Assembly (NCBI RefSeq): GCF_001083785.1 | Contig: NZ_LAVL01000013.1 | Span: 74,015-138,014, forward strand | Source of the DNA: Nonomuraea sp. SBT364 | Lineage (GTDB): Bacteria; Actinomycetota; Actinomycetes; Streptosporangiales; Streptosporangiaceae | DNA: 64,000 bases | Direction of reading: 5' to 3' | Part shown: piece by piece, positions 51,446 through 59,979 of the stretch | Layout of the letters: the number at the start of each line of letters is the position of its first letter | How positions within the stretch are numbered: position 1 is the stretch's first letter | The notes under the pieces: model-generated | Seen by the model: the letters and a program-made list of their open reading frames with translations, nothing else | What the model was told of the DNA's origin: nothing | Databases searched by the model: none | Made by a program: the position numbers and the translations under genes

Positions 51446-52347
51446 ACCAGCTTCCTTCCGGTGAGAGCGAGGAACGCGTCGTCCAGCGTGGCCTGCTCGA
51501 TCCGCAGGTCAGCGGGGATGACCTGCTGGCCGGCCAGGGCCAGGGTGACGACGTGCGCGAGGTTGCCGTTGCCGGTCACGACCATCTGCCGGCCGCTCCT
51601 GCTGACGTCGGTGACCTCGGGCAGCGCCAGCAGCACGGCGTCCGAGACGGGCCCCGACGGGCGGAACCGCAACCGCTGCTCGCCGCCCACCCGCGCGACC
51701 AGCCCGGCGGGCGAGTCGGTGGCCGCCACGCGGCCGGCGTCGATGAGCGCGATCCGGTCGCAGAGGCGCTCGGCCTCCTCCATGAAGTGCGTGACGAGCA
51801 CGATGGTCACGCCCGAGTCGCGCACCTGCTCGACCAGCTCCCAGGTGTCCCTGCGGGCCTGCGGGTCGAGCCCGGTGGTGAGCTCGTCGAGGACCGCGAT
51901 GCGCGGCTTGCCGACCAGCGCGAGGGCGACCGACAGGCGCTGGCGCTGGCCGCCGGAGAGCTTGCCGAACATGGTGTCCCGCTTGGCGCCCAGCCCGACC
52001 CGTTCCAGCAGCTCCTGCCAGTCGGCCGGGTCGGGGTAGAAGGACGCGTACAGGTCCAGGGCCTCCCAGACCCTGATCTTCTCCGGCAGCGCCGAGCTCT
52101 GGAGCTGCGCGCCGAGCACCCGGCGCAGGCCGTCGCGCTCGCGGTGCGGGTCGATGCCGGCGACGCGGATCGTGCCCCCGTCGGGGACGCGCAGCCCGGA
52201 GACGCACTCGACGGTGGTGGTCTTGCCGGCGCCGTTCGGGCCGAGGATGCCGAAGATCTCGCCCTCCGACACCTCGAACGACACGTCGTGCACCGCCACG
52301 TGGTTGGGGTAGCGCTTGTGGAGGTTTTCGACCTCGATGACGTTCAT
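51442..52347 (-). CDS. ABC transporter ATP-binding protein (DrrA-like)
   Basis: The 301-residue ATPase has Walker A ILGPNGAGKTTTVEC, signature GKLSGGQRQRLSVALAL, Walker B RIAVLDELTTGLDP and the H-loop LVTHFMEEAERLCD. It pairs with the ABC-2 permease (4-bp overlap). The C-terminal extension (LRFRPSGPVSDAVLLALPEV) is common in exporters of the DrrA group. I chose ATG 52347 (MNVIEVENLHKRY); no ribosome binding site is seen, so it may be leaderless. It is divergent from the kinase gene. Confidence 0.92.
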   Translation of the reverse strand: MNVIEVENLHKRYPNHVAVHDVSFEVSEGEIFGILGPNGAGKTTTVECVSGLRVPDGGTIRVAGIDPHRERDGLRRVLGAQLQSSALPEKIRVWEALDLYASFYPDPADWQELLERVGLGAKRDTMFGKLSGGQRQRLSVALALVGKPRIAVLDELTTGLDPQARRDTWELVEQVRDSGVTIVLVTHFMEEAERLCDRIALIDAGRVAATDSPAGLVARVGGEQRLRFRPSGPVSDAVLLALPEVTDVSRSGRQMVVTGNGNLAHVVTLALAGQQVIPADLRIEQATLDDAFLALTGRKLV

Positions 52348-52456
52348 GGCTTCGACGCTAGAGTTCGCGCAGGTCAGGGAGAATGCGGCTGGTTGCCGGG
52401 CGAGGGTGTACCTAGGTGCAATGTGAGAGGGCGCCTGGATCACGCACACTGGTGAC

Positions 52457-53884
52457 ATGCTCCGGAAGTACGGGATCGTCCTGGCGTTGCTGGCGTTGAT
52501 CGCCTACGAGGTGGTCGCCGTGGCCACTGCGTTCCTCACGGTCGTGGCGACGTTCGGCCTGGGCATGGTCTTCCTGTTCCCGCCGCAGGTCCAGATGATC
52601 AGAGCGCTGACGGAGCTCACCAGGAAGCTGGTGCGCCACTCGTCCGGCATCGAGATAGAAGCGCCGTACCTGCCTCCGCCCCCGCCCCCGCAGCGGCAGG
52701 CCGACGGCATGTACCGCCACGGCCGCACGCTGTACAAGTCGCCCAGAGTGCCGGCCTGGAGCGACCGGTGGAAGTGGATGCTCACCGACCGGGCGACCTT
52801 CCGCGACGCTCTCTGGATGCTCCTCGACCCGCTGGTCAAGCTGGGGCTGGTGCCGTTGCTGCTGCTGATGCCCGGCCGAGGGCTGCGGCTGTACGGGCTC
52901 TGGTGCGAGATGCTGCTCGGCCCGACCGCCGCCAGCAGGCTGGCCAGCCAGGTCAGCCACCTCAGCAGGGTGCGCAACCTGGCCGTCGACTCGCAGGCCG
53001 CCGAGATGCGCCGCATCGAACGCGACCTGCACGACGGCACCCAGGCCAGGCTGGTGGCGATCGGCATGACGCTGGGCGCCGTGGAGCAGCTCGTCGACGA
53101 CGACCCGGCCGCCGCCAAGGCGCTGCTGGCCAAGGCCCGCGACGCCTCCGCCGAGACGCTGACCGAGCTGCGCCGGGTCATCCGCGGCATCCACCCGCCG
53201 GTGCTGGCCGAGCGCGGGCTCGGCGACGCCGTGCGGGCGCTGGCGATGGACAGCGCGCTCAAGGTGACCGTGGACGTGGATCTGCCGCACCGGCCGGAGG
53301 CTCCCGTGGAGGCCGCCGCCTACTTCGCCGTGAGCGAGCTGCTCGCCAACGCCTCACGGCACGGCGGGGCCACCCGGGCGACGATCGACATCAGCACCAA
53401 CGGCCCGAACCTGCGCATCACGGTCGCCGACGACGGCTGGGGCGGCGCCGACCCGGCCAAGGGCAGCGGCCTGAGCGGCATCGAGCGGCGGCTGGCGGCC
53501 TTCGACGGCGTCATGGCACTGCACAGCCCGCCCGGCGGGCCGACCACGGTGACCATGGAGCTGCCCCGGGTGCTGCCCGAATACTGGGCGGGCGACCTGC
53601 CCAAGCTGCCGCGCTGGAAGATGATCACCGTGGTCACCCTGTGGGGGACGGCCTGGTGCCCCCTGTTCCCGCAGGGCATCGTGGCGGCCATCTTCAAGAT
53701 CTTCGGGGTGGACGAGAAGACCTGGTTCCTGGCGCTGCACCTGCCGGCGCCCTACCAGTGGCCGGTCATCGCCCTCATGATCGTCCTCGGCACGCTCATG
53801 TACGTGGCCGCCGTCGCCATCCCCGCCAACCACAACCGCGAGGTGTGGATGTGCAACGCGACGCCCACCCGCCTATGGTTCTGA
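52457..53884 (+). CDS. NarL/DesK-type sensor histidine kinase
   Basis: The 475-residue kinase has an N-terminal hydrophobic segment (LALLALIAYEVVAVATAFLTVVATFGLGM) and a Pro-rich linker. The HisKA_3 phospho-acceptor follows in RRIERDLHDGTQARLVAIG, and the HATPase_c domain has ELLANASRHGGAT and DDGWGGADPAKGSGLSGIERR. Unusually, more hydrophobic segments (VVTLWGTAWCPLFPQGIVAAIF, then WPVIALMIVLGTLMYVAAVAI) follow the ATPase domain. The response regulator gene starts 3 bp after its stop. Confidence 0.92.
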   Translation: MLRKYGIVLALLALIAYEVVAVATAFLTVVATFGLGMVFLFPPQVQMIRALTELTRKLVRHSSGIEIEAPYLPPPPPPQRQADGMYRHGRTLYKSPRVPAWSDRWKWMLTDRATFRDALWMLLDPLVKLGLVPLLLLMPGRGLRLYGLWCEMLLGPTAASRLASQVSHLSRVRNLAVDSQAAEMRRIERDLHDGTQARLVAIGMTLGAVEQLVDDDPAAAKALLAKARDASAETLTELRRVIRGIHPPVLAERGLGDAVRALAMDSALKVTVDVDLPHRPEAPVEAAAYFAVSELLANASRHGGATRATIDISTNGPNLRITVADDGWGGADPAKGSGLSGIERRLAAFDGVMALHSPPGGPTTVTMELPRVLPEYWAGDLPKLPRWKMITVVTLWGTAWCPLFPQGIVAAIFKIFGVDEKTWFLALHLPAPYQWPVIALMIVLGTLMYVAAVAIPANHNREVWMCNATPTRLWF

Positions 53885-53887
53885 ACG

Positions 53888-54538
53888 ATGAACCGCGTAC
53901 TCGTAGCCGAAGATCTCTACCTCCTCAGAGACGGGCTCGTCCACCTGCTCCAGGCGCACGGCTTCGAGGTCGTGGCCGCCGTGGAGAGTGGCCCCGAGCT
54001 GCTCAAGGGGCTCCTGGAGCTGCGTCCCGACGTGTCCGTCGTGGACGTGCGGCTGCCCCCCACCCACACCGACGAGGGCCTTCAGGCCTCGCTGGCCGCC
54101 CGTAGGCAGGTGCCGGGGCTGCCGATCCTGGTGCTCTCCCAGCACGTCGAGCAGCTCTACGCCCGCGAACTGCTGGCCGACGGCTCCGGCGCGATCGGCT
54201 ACCTGCTGAAGGACCGGGTGTTCAACGCCGAGCAGTTCGTCGACGCGGTGCGCCGGGTGGCCGCGGGCGGCACCGCCATGGACCCCGAGGTGATCGCCAA
54301 GCTGCTGGCCAGCAACGCCACCCACGAGCCGCTGGCCGCGCTCACCCCCCGCGAGCGCGACGTGCTCGAAGCCATGGCCGAAGGGCGCTCCAACGCGGCC
54401 ATCTCGCAGCGGTTGTTCCTCAGCGAGAGCGCGGTGGCCAAGCACACCGCGGGCATCTTCGCCAAGCTCGGCCTGGCGCCCTCCGACGACGACAACCGTC
54501 GCGTCCTGGCCGTGCTCGCCTACCTCAACAGCCGTTAG
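53888..54538 (+). CDS. NarL/LuxR-type response regulator
   Basis: The 216-residue protein has a receiver domain with DVSVVDVRLPP (phospho-Asp) and LPILVLSQHVEQLYAREL, then a LuxR-type HTH (LTPRERDVLEAMAEGRSNAAISQRLFLSESAVAKHTAGIFAKLGL). It pairs with the kinase just upstream and may control the divergent ABC exporter operon. The start is ATG 53888. Confidence 0.95.
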   Translation: MNRVLVAEDLYLLRDGLVHLLQAHGFEVVAAVESGPELLKGLLELRPDVSVVDVRLPPTHTDEGLQASLAARRQVPGLPILVLSQHVEQLYARELLADGSGAIGYLLKDRVFNAEQFVDAVRRVAAGGTAMDPEVIAKLLASNATHEPLAALTPRERDVLEAMAEGRSNAAISQRLFLSESAVAKHTAGIFAKLGLAPSDDDNRRVLAVLAYLNSR

Positions 54539-54604
54539 CGGGATTCTTTGTCGGTAGCCTCGGCTATTTTCTAGAGGGCAGGCCGCGAAGAAAGGGTGGA
54601 TCAG

Positions 54605-55702
54605 GTGAAAATCCGGGTTAACCGTGACGTGCTGGCCGACGCGGTCGCCTGGGCGGCCAGGGTCCTGCCCAGCCGGCCCGTGACGCCCGTGCTCTCCGGG
54701 CTGCTGCTGGAGGCGGGCGAGGAGCTGACCCTGTCCGCGTTCGACTACGACGTGTCGGCACGCGCGCTCATCGACGCCGAGGTGGCCGAGTCCGGCAGCG
54801 TGCTGATCCCCGGCCGGCTGCTCGCCGAGATCAGCAAGAGCCTGCCCGCCGACGACGTGGAGCTGGTCACCGAGGGCCAGGAAGCGGTCCTGACCTGCGG
54901 CAGCGCCGAGTTCGGGCTGATCACCATGCCGGTCGAGGACTTCCCGAGCCTGCCGGCGATGCCGCCCGCCATCGGCGCGATCGGCGGCGGCGTGTTCGCC
55001 TCGGCCGTCGGCCAGGTGGCCCCCGCCTCCAGCCGCGACGACACGCTGCCGATGCTGACCGGCATCAGGGTCGACGTCGACGGCGACGCGGTCACGATGG
55101 CCGCCACCGACCGCTATCGCATCGCGGCCCGCGACTTCGCCTGGCGACCGGCGAGCTCCGGCGCCTCGGTCTCGGCCATGGTGCCGGCCCGCGTGCTGGT
55201 CGAGGTGGCCAGGTCGCTGCGCGGTGGCGAGGTGTCGGTCGCCTTCGGCGACGGCGTGGCGGGGTTCGAGAGCGTCGGGCGCAGCACCACGGTGCGGCTG
55301 CTCGACGAGCAGTTCATCGACTACCGCACCCGGCTGACCGCCGACTGGTCGATCAGGGCCGACGTGCCGGTGGCCGCGTTCGTGGCGGCCATCAAGCGGG
55401 TGGCGCTGGTGGCCGAGCGCAACACGGCGATCCGTCTGGCGTTCAGCCAGGGCCAGGTGCGCATCCAGGCGGGCGGCGGCGACATCGGCCGAGGCTCGGA
55501 GGTGGTCGAGTGCGAGCTGCGCGGCGACGACATCCAGATCGCCTTCCAGTCGCAGTTCATCCTCGACGGGCTCACCGGCATCGAGAGCGACCTGGCCCGC
55601 ATCAACATGGAGTCGCCGACCAGGCCCGCACTGATCCAGGACGTGCCCGGCGACGCCGAGCCCGCCTTCCGCTACCTGGTCATGTCGCTACGACTGAGCT
55701 GA
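54605..55702 (+). CDS. DNA polymerase III beta subunit-like sliding clamp (second copy)
   Basis: This beta clamp of 365 residues has three repeated domains and begins VKIRVNRDVLADAVAWAARVLPSRP. A central RFGDGVAGFE-type strand and the final FRYLVMSLRLS align with DnaN ends (YLxMP-x-R-L). GTG 54605 has AAAGGG 8 bp upstream; the frame starts at 54596. dnaN normally follows dnaA and should lie left of the window, so this one is probably a paralogue; related second clamps occur in actinobacteria. The role may be translesion synthesis or repair, but this is not shown. Confidence 0.82.
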   Translation: MKIRVNRDVLADAVAWAARVLPSRPVTPVLSGLLLEAGEELTLSAFDYDVSARALIDAEVAESGSVLIPGRLLAEISKSLPADDVELVTEGQEAVLTCGSAEFGLITMPVEDFPSLPAMPPAIGAIGGGVFASAVGQVAPASSRDDTLPMLTGIRVDVDGDAVTMAATDRYRIAARDFAWRPASSGASVSAMVPARVLVEVARSLRGGEVSVAFGDGVAGFESVGRSTTVRLLDEQFIDYRTRLTADWSIRADVPVAAFVAAIKRVALVAERNTAIRLAFSQGQVRIQAGGGDIGRGSEVVECELRGDDIQIAFQSQFILDGLTGIESDLARINMESPTRPALIQDVPGDAEPAFRYLVMSLRLS

Positions 55703-56128
55703 GATCAGCCGGAAGACCCTCTTGAACTCCGCGTAGGTCTCCTCGCCGACGGCCTTGGCGTAGCGCTCCTCGATGGCGGCCACGATCGCGTCGGAGCGGG
55801 CCATCTCGTCGAGCCCCTTGCGGGTGGGCACGATGAGCTTGGCCCGGCGGTCGGCCGGGTCGGGCTGGCGCTCCACGTAGCCGAGCTCGACGAGCTCGTC
55901 CACGAGCGTGCCGACGACCTGTTTGTGCTGTCCCGACAGGGCGGCCAGGTCGGTGGCCCGGCTGCCTTCCTCGTTCAGGTAGGCCAGCACGGCCCCGTGG
56001 CGCGACCTGAGCCGCGGATGTCCCTGCTCGGCAAGGGTGGAGAAGAGCTCTCGCTGCAGCCGGAAGAGCGTGCGGCTGCTCAGGATCCCCAGGTCGGGGT
56101 CGGCTTGCTTGATTTCGCTGCGGCGCAC
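55688..56128 (-). CDS. MarR family transcriptional regulator
   Basis: This winged-helix dimer repressor has 146 residues. The HTH/wing is GSRATDLAALSGQHKQVVGTLVDELVELGYVERQPDPADRRAKL. GTG 56128 is chosen because AGGAGG lies 8 bp upstream; a GTG two codons earlier is too close. Its 3' end overlaps the clamp gene by 15 bp. The divergent NmrA-like gene is the likely target through the inverted repeat at 56142-56172. Confidence 0.92.
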   Translation of the reverse strand: MRRSEIKQADPDLGILSSRTLFRLQRELFSTLAEQGHPRLRSRHGAVLAYLNEEGSRATDLAALSGQHKQVVGTLVDELVELGYVERQPDPADRRAKLIVPTRKGLDEMARSDAIVAAIEERYAKAVGEETYAEFKRVFRLISAQS

Positions 56129-56141
56129 GGCCACATCCTCC

Positions 56142-56172
56142 TATTAGTCACCAAACTTGACCGTCACTAATA
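56142..56172. promoter_or_regulatory. Inverted repeat between MarR and NmrA-like genes
   Basis: TATTAGT (56142-56148) and ACTAATA (56166-56172) are perfect arms with a 17-bp spacer, in an AT-rich patch unlike the rest of the window. It lies 14 bp before the MarR start and 63 bp before the NmrA-like start. Confidence 0.7.
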
Positions 56173-56234
56173 CTTACTATACGTTGGTTCCATGAGCGGG
56201 ACGCACCGGTTCCGCCCGATGAGGGAGAGCCGAC

Positions 56235-57071
56235 ATGACCGTCTTGATCACCGGCGCGACCGGCACCGTCTCCAGCGCCCTGCTGCGCGCCCTGCCCGGC
56301 ACCGACGACGTCCGTGTGCTCGTCCGAGACCCCGCCAAGGCGCCCGCGGGCGTCGAGGTGGCGGTGGGCGACCTGGACCTGCCCCACACGCTTGAGAGCG
56401 CCTTCAAGGGCGTCGACACGCTCTGGCTGCTCAACGCCATGGGTCCGCAGGCCCCCCACGCGAGCATGAACGCCGTCTGGGCGGCCCGTCAGGCGGGCGT
56501 GCGCCACGTGGTCCGCATGTCGGCCATCGGGGCCTCGCACGACGCCCCGACCCGCAACGGCCGCCTGCACGCGCTGTCGGACGTGGAGCTGGCCGCCTCC
56601 GGGCTCGACTGGACGATCATCCGCCCGGCCTTCTTCATGCAGAACCTCTTCGGCTCGATCAACGGCACGACGCTGTACGGCCCGACCGGCGAAGGGAAGA
56701 TCGGCCTGATCGACGTCCGTGACATCGCCGCGTTCGGCGCCGGTGTGCTGGCCGATCCGGCGGCCCACCGGGGCAGGACCTACACGATCACCGGGCCGGA
56801 GAGCATCTCGCTGCGCGAGGCCGCCTCGCGGCTGGCCCCCGTCTACGGCACGCCCATCGGCTACGAGCCGGTCACCCCGGAAGGCGCCTACGAGGCGATG
56901 CTGGGAGCGGGGCTGCGCGAATGGGACGCCGCGGTCAACACCGAATACGCCCGCGCCTACGCGAGCGGCTGGGGCGACTACACCACGGCCGACTTCGCCG
57001 GCGTCGTGGGCCGGCCGGCGCGCTCCTTCGAGGAGTTCGCCGCCGACCACGCCGACCGGCTCCGGCCCTGA
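56235..57071 (+). CDS. NmrA-like NAD(P)-binding protein
   Basis: This is an atypical short-chain dehydrogenase fold. The N-terminal nucleotide motif is MTVLITGATGTVSSALLRAL (GxxGxxS variant). The middle shows VVRMSAIGASHDAPTRNGRLHALSD and WTIIRPAFFMQNLFG, typical of the NmrA/azoreductase-like group. Length is 278 residues. It is divergent from MarR, which likely represses it. Related proteins act as NADPH sensors or reductases. Confidence 0.88.
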   Translation: MTVLITGATGTVSSALLRALPGTDDVRVLVRDPAKAPAGVEVAVGDLDLPHTLESAFKGVDTLWLLNAMGPQAPHASMNAVWAARQAGVRHVVRMSAIGASHDAPTRNGRLHALSDVELAASGLDWTIIRPAFFMQNLFGSINGTTLYGPTGEGKIGLIDVRDIAAFGAGVLADPAAHRGRTYTITGPESISLREAASRLAPVYGTPIGYEPVTPEGAYEAMLGAGLREWDAAVNTEYARAYASGWGDYTTADFAGVVGRPARSFEEFAADHADRLRP

Positions 57072-57075
57072 CGGG

Positions 57076-57750
57076 CTACGCCTCGGTCAGGGCGATGAGG
57101 ATGTGCTCCATGCAGGCGTGCCCGGCCCGCTCGGCGGCGCTGACGTCGCCGGCGGCGATGGCGCGGGCGATCGCGTCATGCGGGATGTAGGTCTTGTTGA
57201 GCGAGGTGCCCGCCGCGGTGATGCTGGCCCGCAGCGCCGCGGAGAAGTCCTCGTAGAGGTCGATGAGCACCAGGTTGTGCGTGGCGTGCGCGACCGCCAT
57301 GTGGAAGGCCAGGTCCGCCTCGACGAACCGGTCGGGGTCGTCCAGCTCCCAGGCCCTGTCGCGCTCGGCCAGCGCGGCCTCGATGAGCCTGATGTCCTCG
57401 TCGGTGCGCCGGGTGGCGGCCAGGCGGGCCGACTCCACCTCGAGCGCCCGCCGTACTTCGAAGATCTCCAGCTGCTCGGCCTGGCGCAGGCGCCTGAGCA
57501 TGGCCCCCGAGAGCTCGCTGGTCGCCCGTACGTAGGTGCCGTCGCCCTGCCGGCACTCCAGGAGGCCGGCGTGGGTGAGCGCGCGTACGGCCTCCCGAAC
57601 GGTGTTGCGCCCGACTCCGAGCTGCTCGGCGAGCACGGTCTCGGTCGGGATCTTGCCGTTCATCGGCCACGACCCTGAGGTGATCTGCTCCTTGAGCTGG
57701 TCGATCACCTGGTCGACGAGCGAAGCCCGCTGCGCCGTACGCAGACTCAC
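57076..57750 (-). CDS. GntR/FadR family transcriptional regulator
   Basis: The 224-residue protein has an N-terminal winged helix (LKEQITSGSWPMNGKIPTETVLAEQLGVGRNTVREAVRAL) and a C-terminal FCD all-helical ligand domain (FEVRRALEVESARLAA ... FHMAVAHATHN). The histidines of the FCD metal site are in place. GTG 57750 is used because GGAGGAGG lies 6 bp upstream. A short palindrome AGTCAATGACT at 57787-57797 lies 36 bp before the start and could be its operator. Confidence 0.92.
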   Translation of the reverse strand: MSLRTAQRASLVDQVIDQLKEQITSGSWPMNGKIPTETVLAEQLGVGRNTVREAVRALTHAGLLECRQGDGTYVRATSELSGAMLRRLRQAEQLEIFEVRRALEVESARLAATRRTDEDIRLIEAALAERDRAWELDDPDRFVEADLAFHMAVAHATHNLVLIDLYEDFSAALRASITAAGTSLNKTYIPHDAIARAIAAGDVSAAERAGHACMEHILIALTEA

Positions 57751-57850
57751 AGTCCGCCTCCTCCGGGGGAAACCAATCATCCTATGAGTCAATGACTGGA
57801 GAACCCTAGTGTATTCCAGCCTGAAAATGCTGGAGCCCCCGGAGGTCGGT

Positions 57851-59194
57851 TCAGCGGGAAATCGTGGTGTCCGTCGTCAGCCCGGCCAGCATGGAACGGA
57901 CTCCGGCGGCTTCGAGCGCCTTACGATAAGCGGCGGTCTGCTGTGCCCTGTCCGCCACCTGGCCGTAAAGGTCGCCCAGTTCACGCCAGCAGCGCGCGGC
58001 CGGCCGGTCGGAGCCGAACGGCTGCCGGTTGCGCCCGGCGAGCAGCGTGTGCGCGGCGCCCAGATGCGCCGACGCGTCGCCGCCCAGCCCGATCGCGACC
58101 GTGGCGTGCAGCAGGTGCGCCTCCGCCATGGCCGTGCCCGGGGCCTCACGCAGCAGCTCCACCGCCTGCGACGCGAGCTCGCCGGCCCGCACCAGGTCGC
58201 CGGCGCGCAGCCGGACCCGGGCGTGCGCGATGAGGCTCTCGCCGTGCTCCCGCTCGCCGCCCGCGTGCGCGGCGAACGTCCGCGTCGCCTGCTCGACCAG
58301 GCGCTCGGCCTCGTCGATCGGCGCCGTGGCCAGCCTGGCCCAGTGCATCGCCGTACGGGCGAGCTGCAGCGCGATGCGGCGCTGACGACCGGCGTTGATG
58401 GCGTCATCGGCGAGCCGGACGGCCAATGCGGAATCCTCGCCCGCGGCAGCCGCGTTGCTCGCCTGCCAGAGCGAGCGCACCTCTCCGGAACGGTCCACAT
58501 CGTCGGGTGTCTCGCTGAGGTCGAGCACCCTCTTGACGTAGGCGAGCTCGGCGGAGTGACCCTCGCGGTCACCGCGCGCCTCGACCAGCACGGCGGCCAG
58601 GTCGACGGCGATCTCACCCTGGGTGATGGACATCCGCTCGGCCTGCTCCAGCGCGCGGGAGGCCAGGTCGCGGGCGCGCAGCCGGTCACCGGCCCGCTGG
58701 TAGCAGCGGCTCAGCGCGATGGTCAGCGGCAGGTCGGCCAGGCGCTCCGGATGGGCGGCGGCCTCCCTGCGCAGCCGCTCGAAGGCCTCGACGGCCTGAC
58801 CGAGCCGGCCCTGCGCCTCCAGCGCGCGCGCCCTGCCGAAGCGGGCCTGCGCGGTGAGCATGGCGTTTTCCTCGTCGGCCGCCTTGACGATCTCCGTGTA
58901 GCGCTCGGCGGCGGCCACCGGGTCGCCGTGCTGCAACTCCAGCTCGGCGTGGCGCAGGCCGAGCTCGGTGTCGATCCGCTGCCGAGGCTCGATCCCATGC
59001 AGGAGGAACTCGGTGGTGCATCCCAGCCTCTCGGCCAGGAGGCGGGCGACGACGGGAGTCGGCGTGCGCTTGCCCGACTCAATGAGCGAGACGTAACTGT
59101 CCGACAGGTCGGGTCCGGCCAGCTGGGCCTGCGACATCCGCCTGTTCAGCCGCAATCCTCGGACGCGGTCACCGATGGTTCCCTGACTCGGCAT
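57851..59194 (-). CDS. XRE family regulator with TPR-like domain
   Basis: The 447-residue protein from ATG 59194 (MPSQGTIGDRVRGLR) has an N-terminal HTH_3 (MSQAQLAGPDLSDSYVSLIESGKRTPTPVVARLLAERLG) and then a helical-repeat region to the end. TPR-like units such as LGLRHAELELQHGDPVAAAERYTEI and ALARTAMHWARLATAPIDEAERL recur about every 35-40 residues. This layout (XRE plus TPR) is common in actinobacterial developmental and secondary-metabolite regulators. GAGAG lies about 7 bp upstream. The ligand is unknown. Confidence 0.88.
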   Translation of the reverse strand: MPSQGTIGDRVRGLRLNRRMSQAQLAGPDLSDSYVSLIESGKRTPTPVVARLLAERLGCTTEFLLHGIEPRQRIDTELGLRHAELELQHGDPVAAAERYTEIVKAADEENAMLTAQARFGRARALEAQGRLGQAVEAFERLRREAAAHPERLADLPLTIALSRCYQRAGDRLRARDLASRALEQAERMSITQGEIAVDLAAVLVEARGDREGHSAELAYVKRVLDLSETPDDVDRSGEVRSLWQASNAAAAGEDSALAVRLADDAINAGRQRRIALQLARTAMHWARLATAPIDEAERLVEQATRTFAAHAGGEREHGESLIAHARVRLRAGDLVRAGELASQAVELLREAPGTAMAEAHLLHATVAIGLGGDASAHLGAAHTLLAGRNRQPFGSDRPAARCWRELGDLYGQVADRAQQTAAYRKALEAAGVRSMLAGLTTDTTISR

Positions 59195-59290
59195 CTCATC
59201 TCTCAAGGCGGGGAAGGGTCAACAACACGCAATGATTGCACGAAGTAGCCGAATCTGGTATCCCCGGGTGAAGAATTCCCCACCTGGAGA

Positions 59291-59824
59291 TTAATCGTCT
59301 CCGTCGTCCTTGCCGGGAAATAGCATCTGGCAGACCTCCAGGTACAAGGTCTCCGGATACGGAATGTACTCGACGTTGGACAGTGCCTGGTCCTGGCCGG
59401 CGGACTCGAGGATGAACTCTCCGTAACCGAGCATGCGCCCAAGCAGAGATCTCTGGAAGCTCATGTCGGTGACCTTTTGCAGAGGCATCATCGCGACCTT
59501 GCGCGTGATCAGCCCTGTGGTCAGAAGCATGCGTTTCGAGGTGACCACAAAGTAGTCGACCGACCACTCCGCGACTTTCCATACGAAACGGATCAGCAGC
59601 AGCAGCCAGAGCCACCACACCACGACGAGAGCCGTGCCGCCCCCCTCGCTGCCGCCGAAGAACCGGCTGAGCAACCCGGCGATGATCAGGCCGCCGAAAA
59701 CCTCGCCGACCGGACGGAGCAGCACGGCTGGGTGACGCCGCACCATGATGACCTGTTGTTCGTGGGGGAGTAGGTAACGGTTGACCGACGACGGAGCAGA
59801 GTCCCCGTGGGTCACAAGTCTCAT
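59291..59824 (-). CDS. PH domain-containing membrane protein
   Basis: The 177-residue protein has an N-terminal cytosolic stretch (SSVNRYLLPHEQQVIMVRRHPAVLL), two hydrophobic segments (VGEVFGGLIIAGLLSRFF and ALVVVWWLWLLLLIRFV), and a bacterial PH-like (bPH2) domain with DYFVVTSKRMLLTTGLITRKVAMMPLQKVTDMSF. The acidic tail is GKDDGDD. The ATG overlaps the stop of a 52-codon gene upstream (ATGA). The role is unknown. Confidence 0.85.
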   Translation of the reverse strand: MRLVTHGDSAPSSVNRYLLPHEQQVIMVRRHPAVLLRPVGEVFGGLIIAGLLSRFFGGSEGGGTALVVVWWLWLLLLIRFVWKVAEWSVDYFVVTSKRMLLTTGLITRKVAMMPLQKVTDMSFQRSLLGRMLGYGEFILESAGQDQALSNVEYIPYPETLYLEVCQMLFPGKDDGDD

Positions 59825-59979
59825 GCGAGGTTGTTCACGAATTGAGCCAGCGAGTCGGCCGCGTTGAACACGGTGTCGAACGCCCCTCTGACCGCGTCAG
59901 CGGCGTCCGCTGGTCGCGCGAACAGGTAGTACGCGACAAACGCGATACCACCATATGTGAGGACTTTTTTGACCTGCAC
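59821..59979 (-). CDS. 52-residue small protein coupled to the PH-domain gene
   Basis: This short ORF reads MQVKKVLTYGGIAFVAYYLF and ends SLAQFVNNLA. The GTG start at 59979 has GGAGG 5 bp upstream, and its TGA shares ATGA with the PH-domain start, so it is very likely translated. The N-terminal half has one hydrophobic helix (LTYGGIAFVAYYLFA) and the second half is amphipathic (DAVRGAFDTVFNAADSLAQF). I cannot name the family with certainty. Confidence 0.75.
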   Translation of the reverse strand: MQVKKVLTYGGIAFVAYYLFARPADAADAVRGAFDTVFNAADSLAQFVNNLA

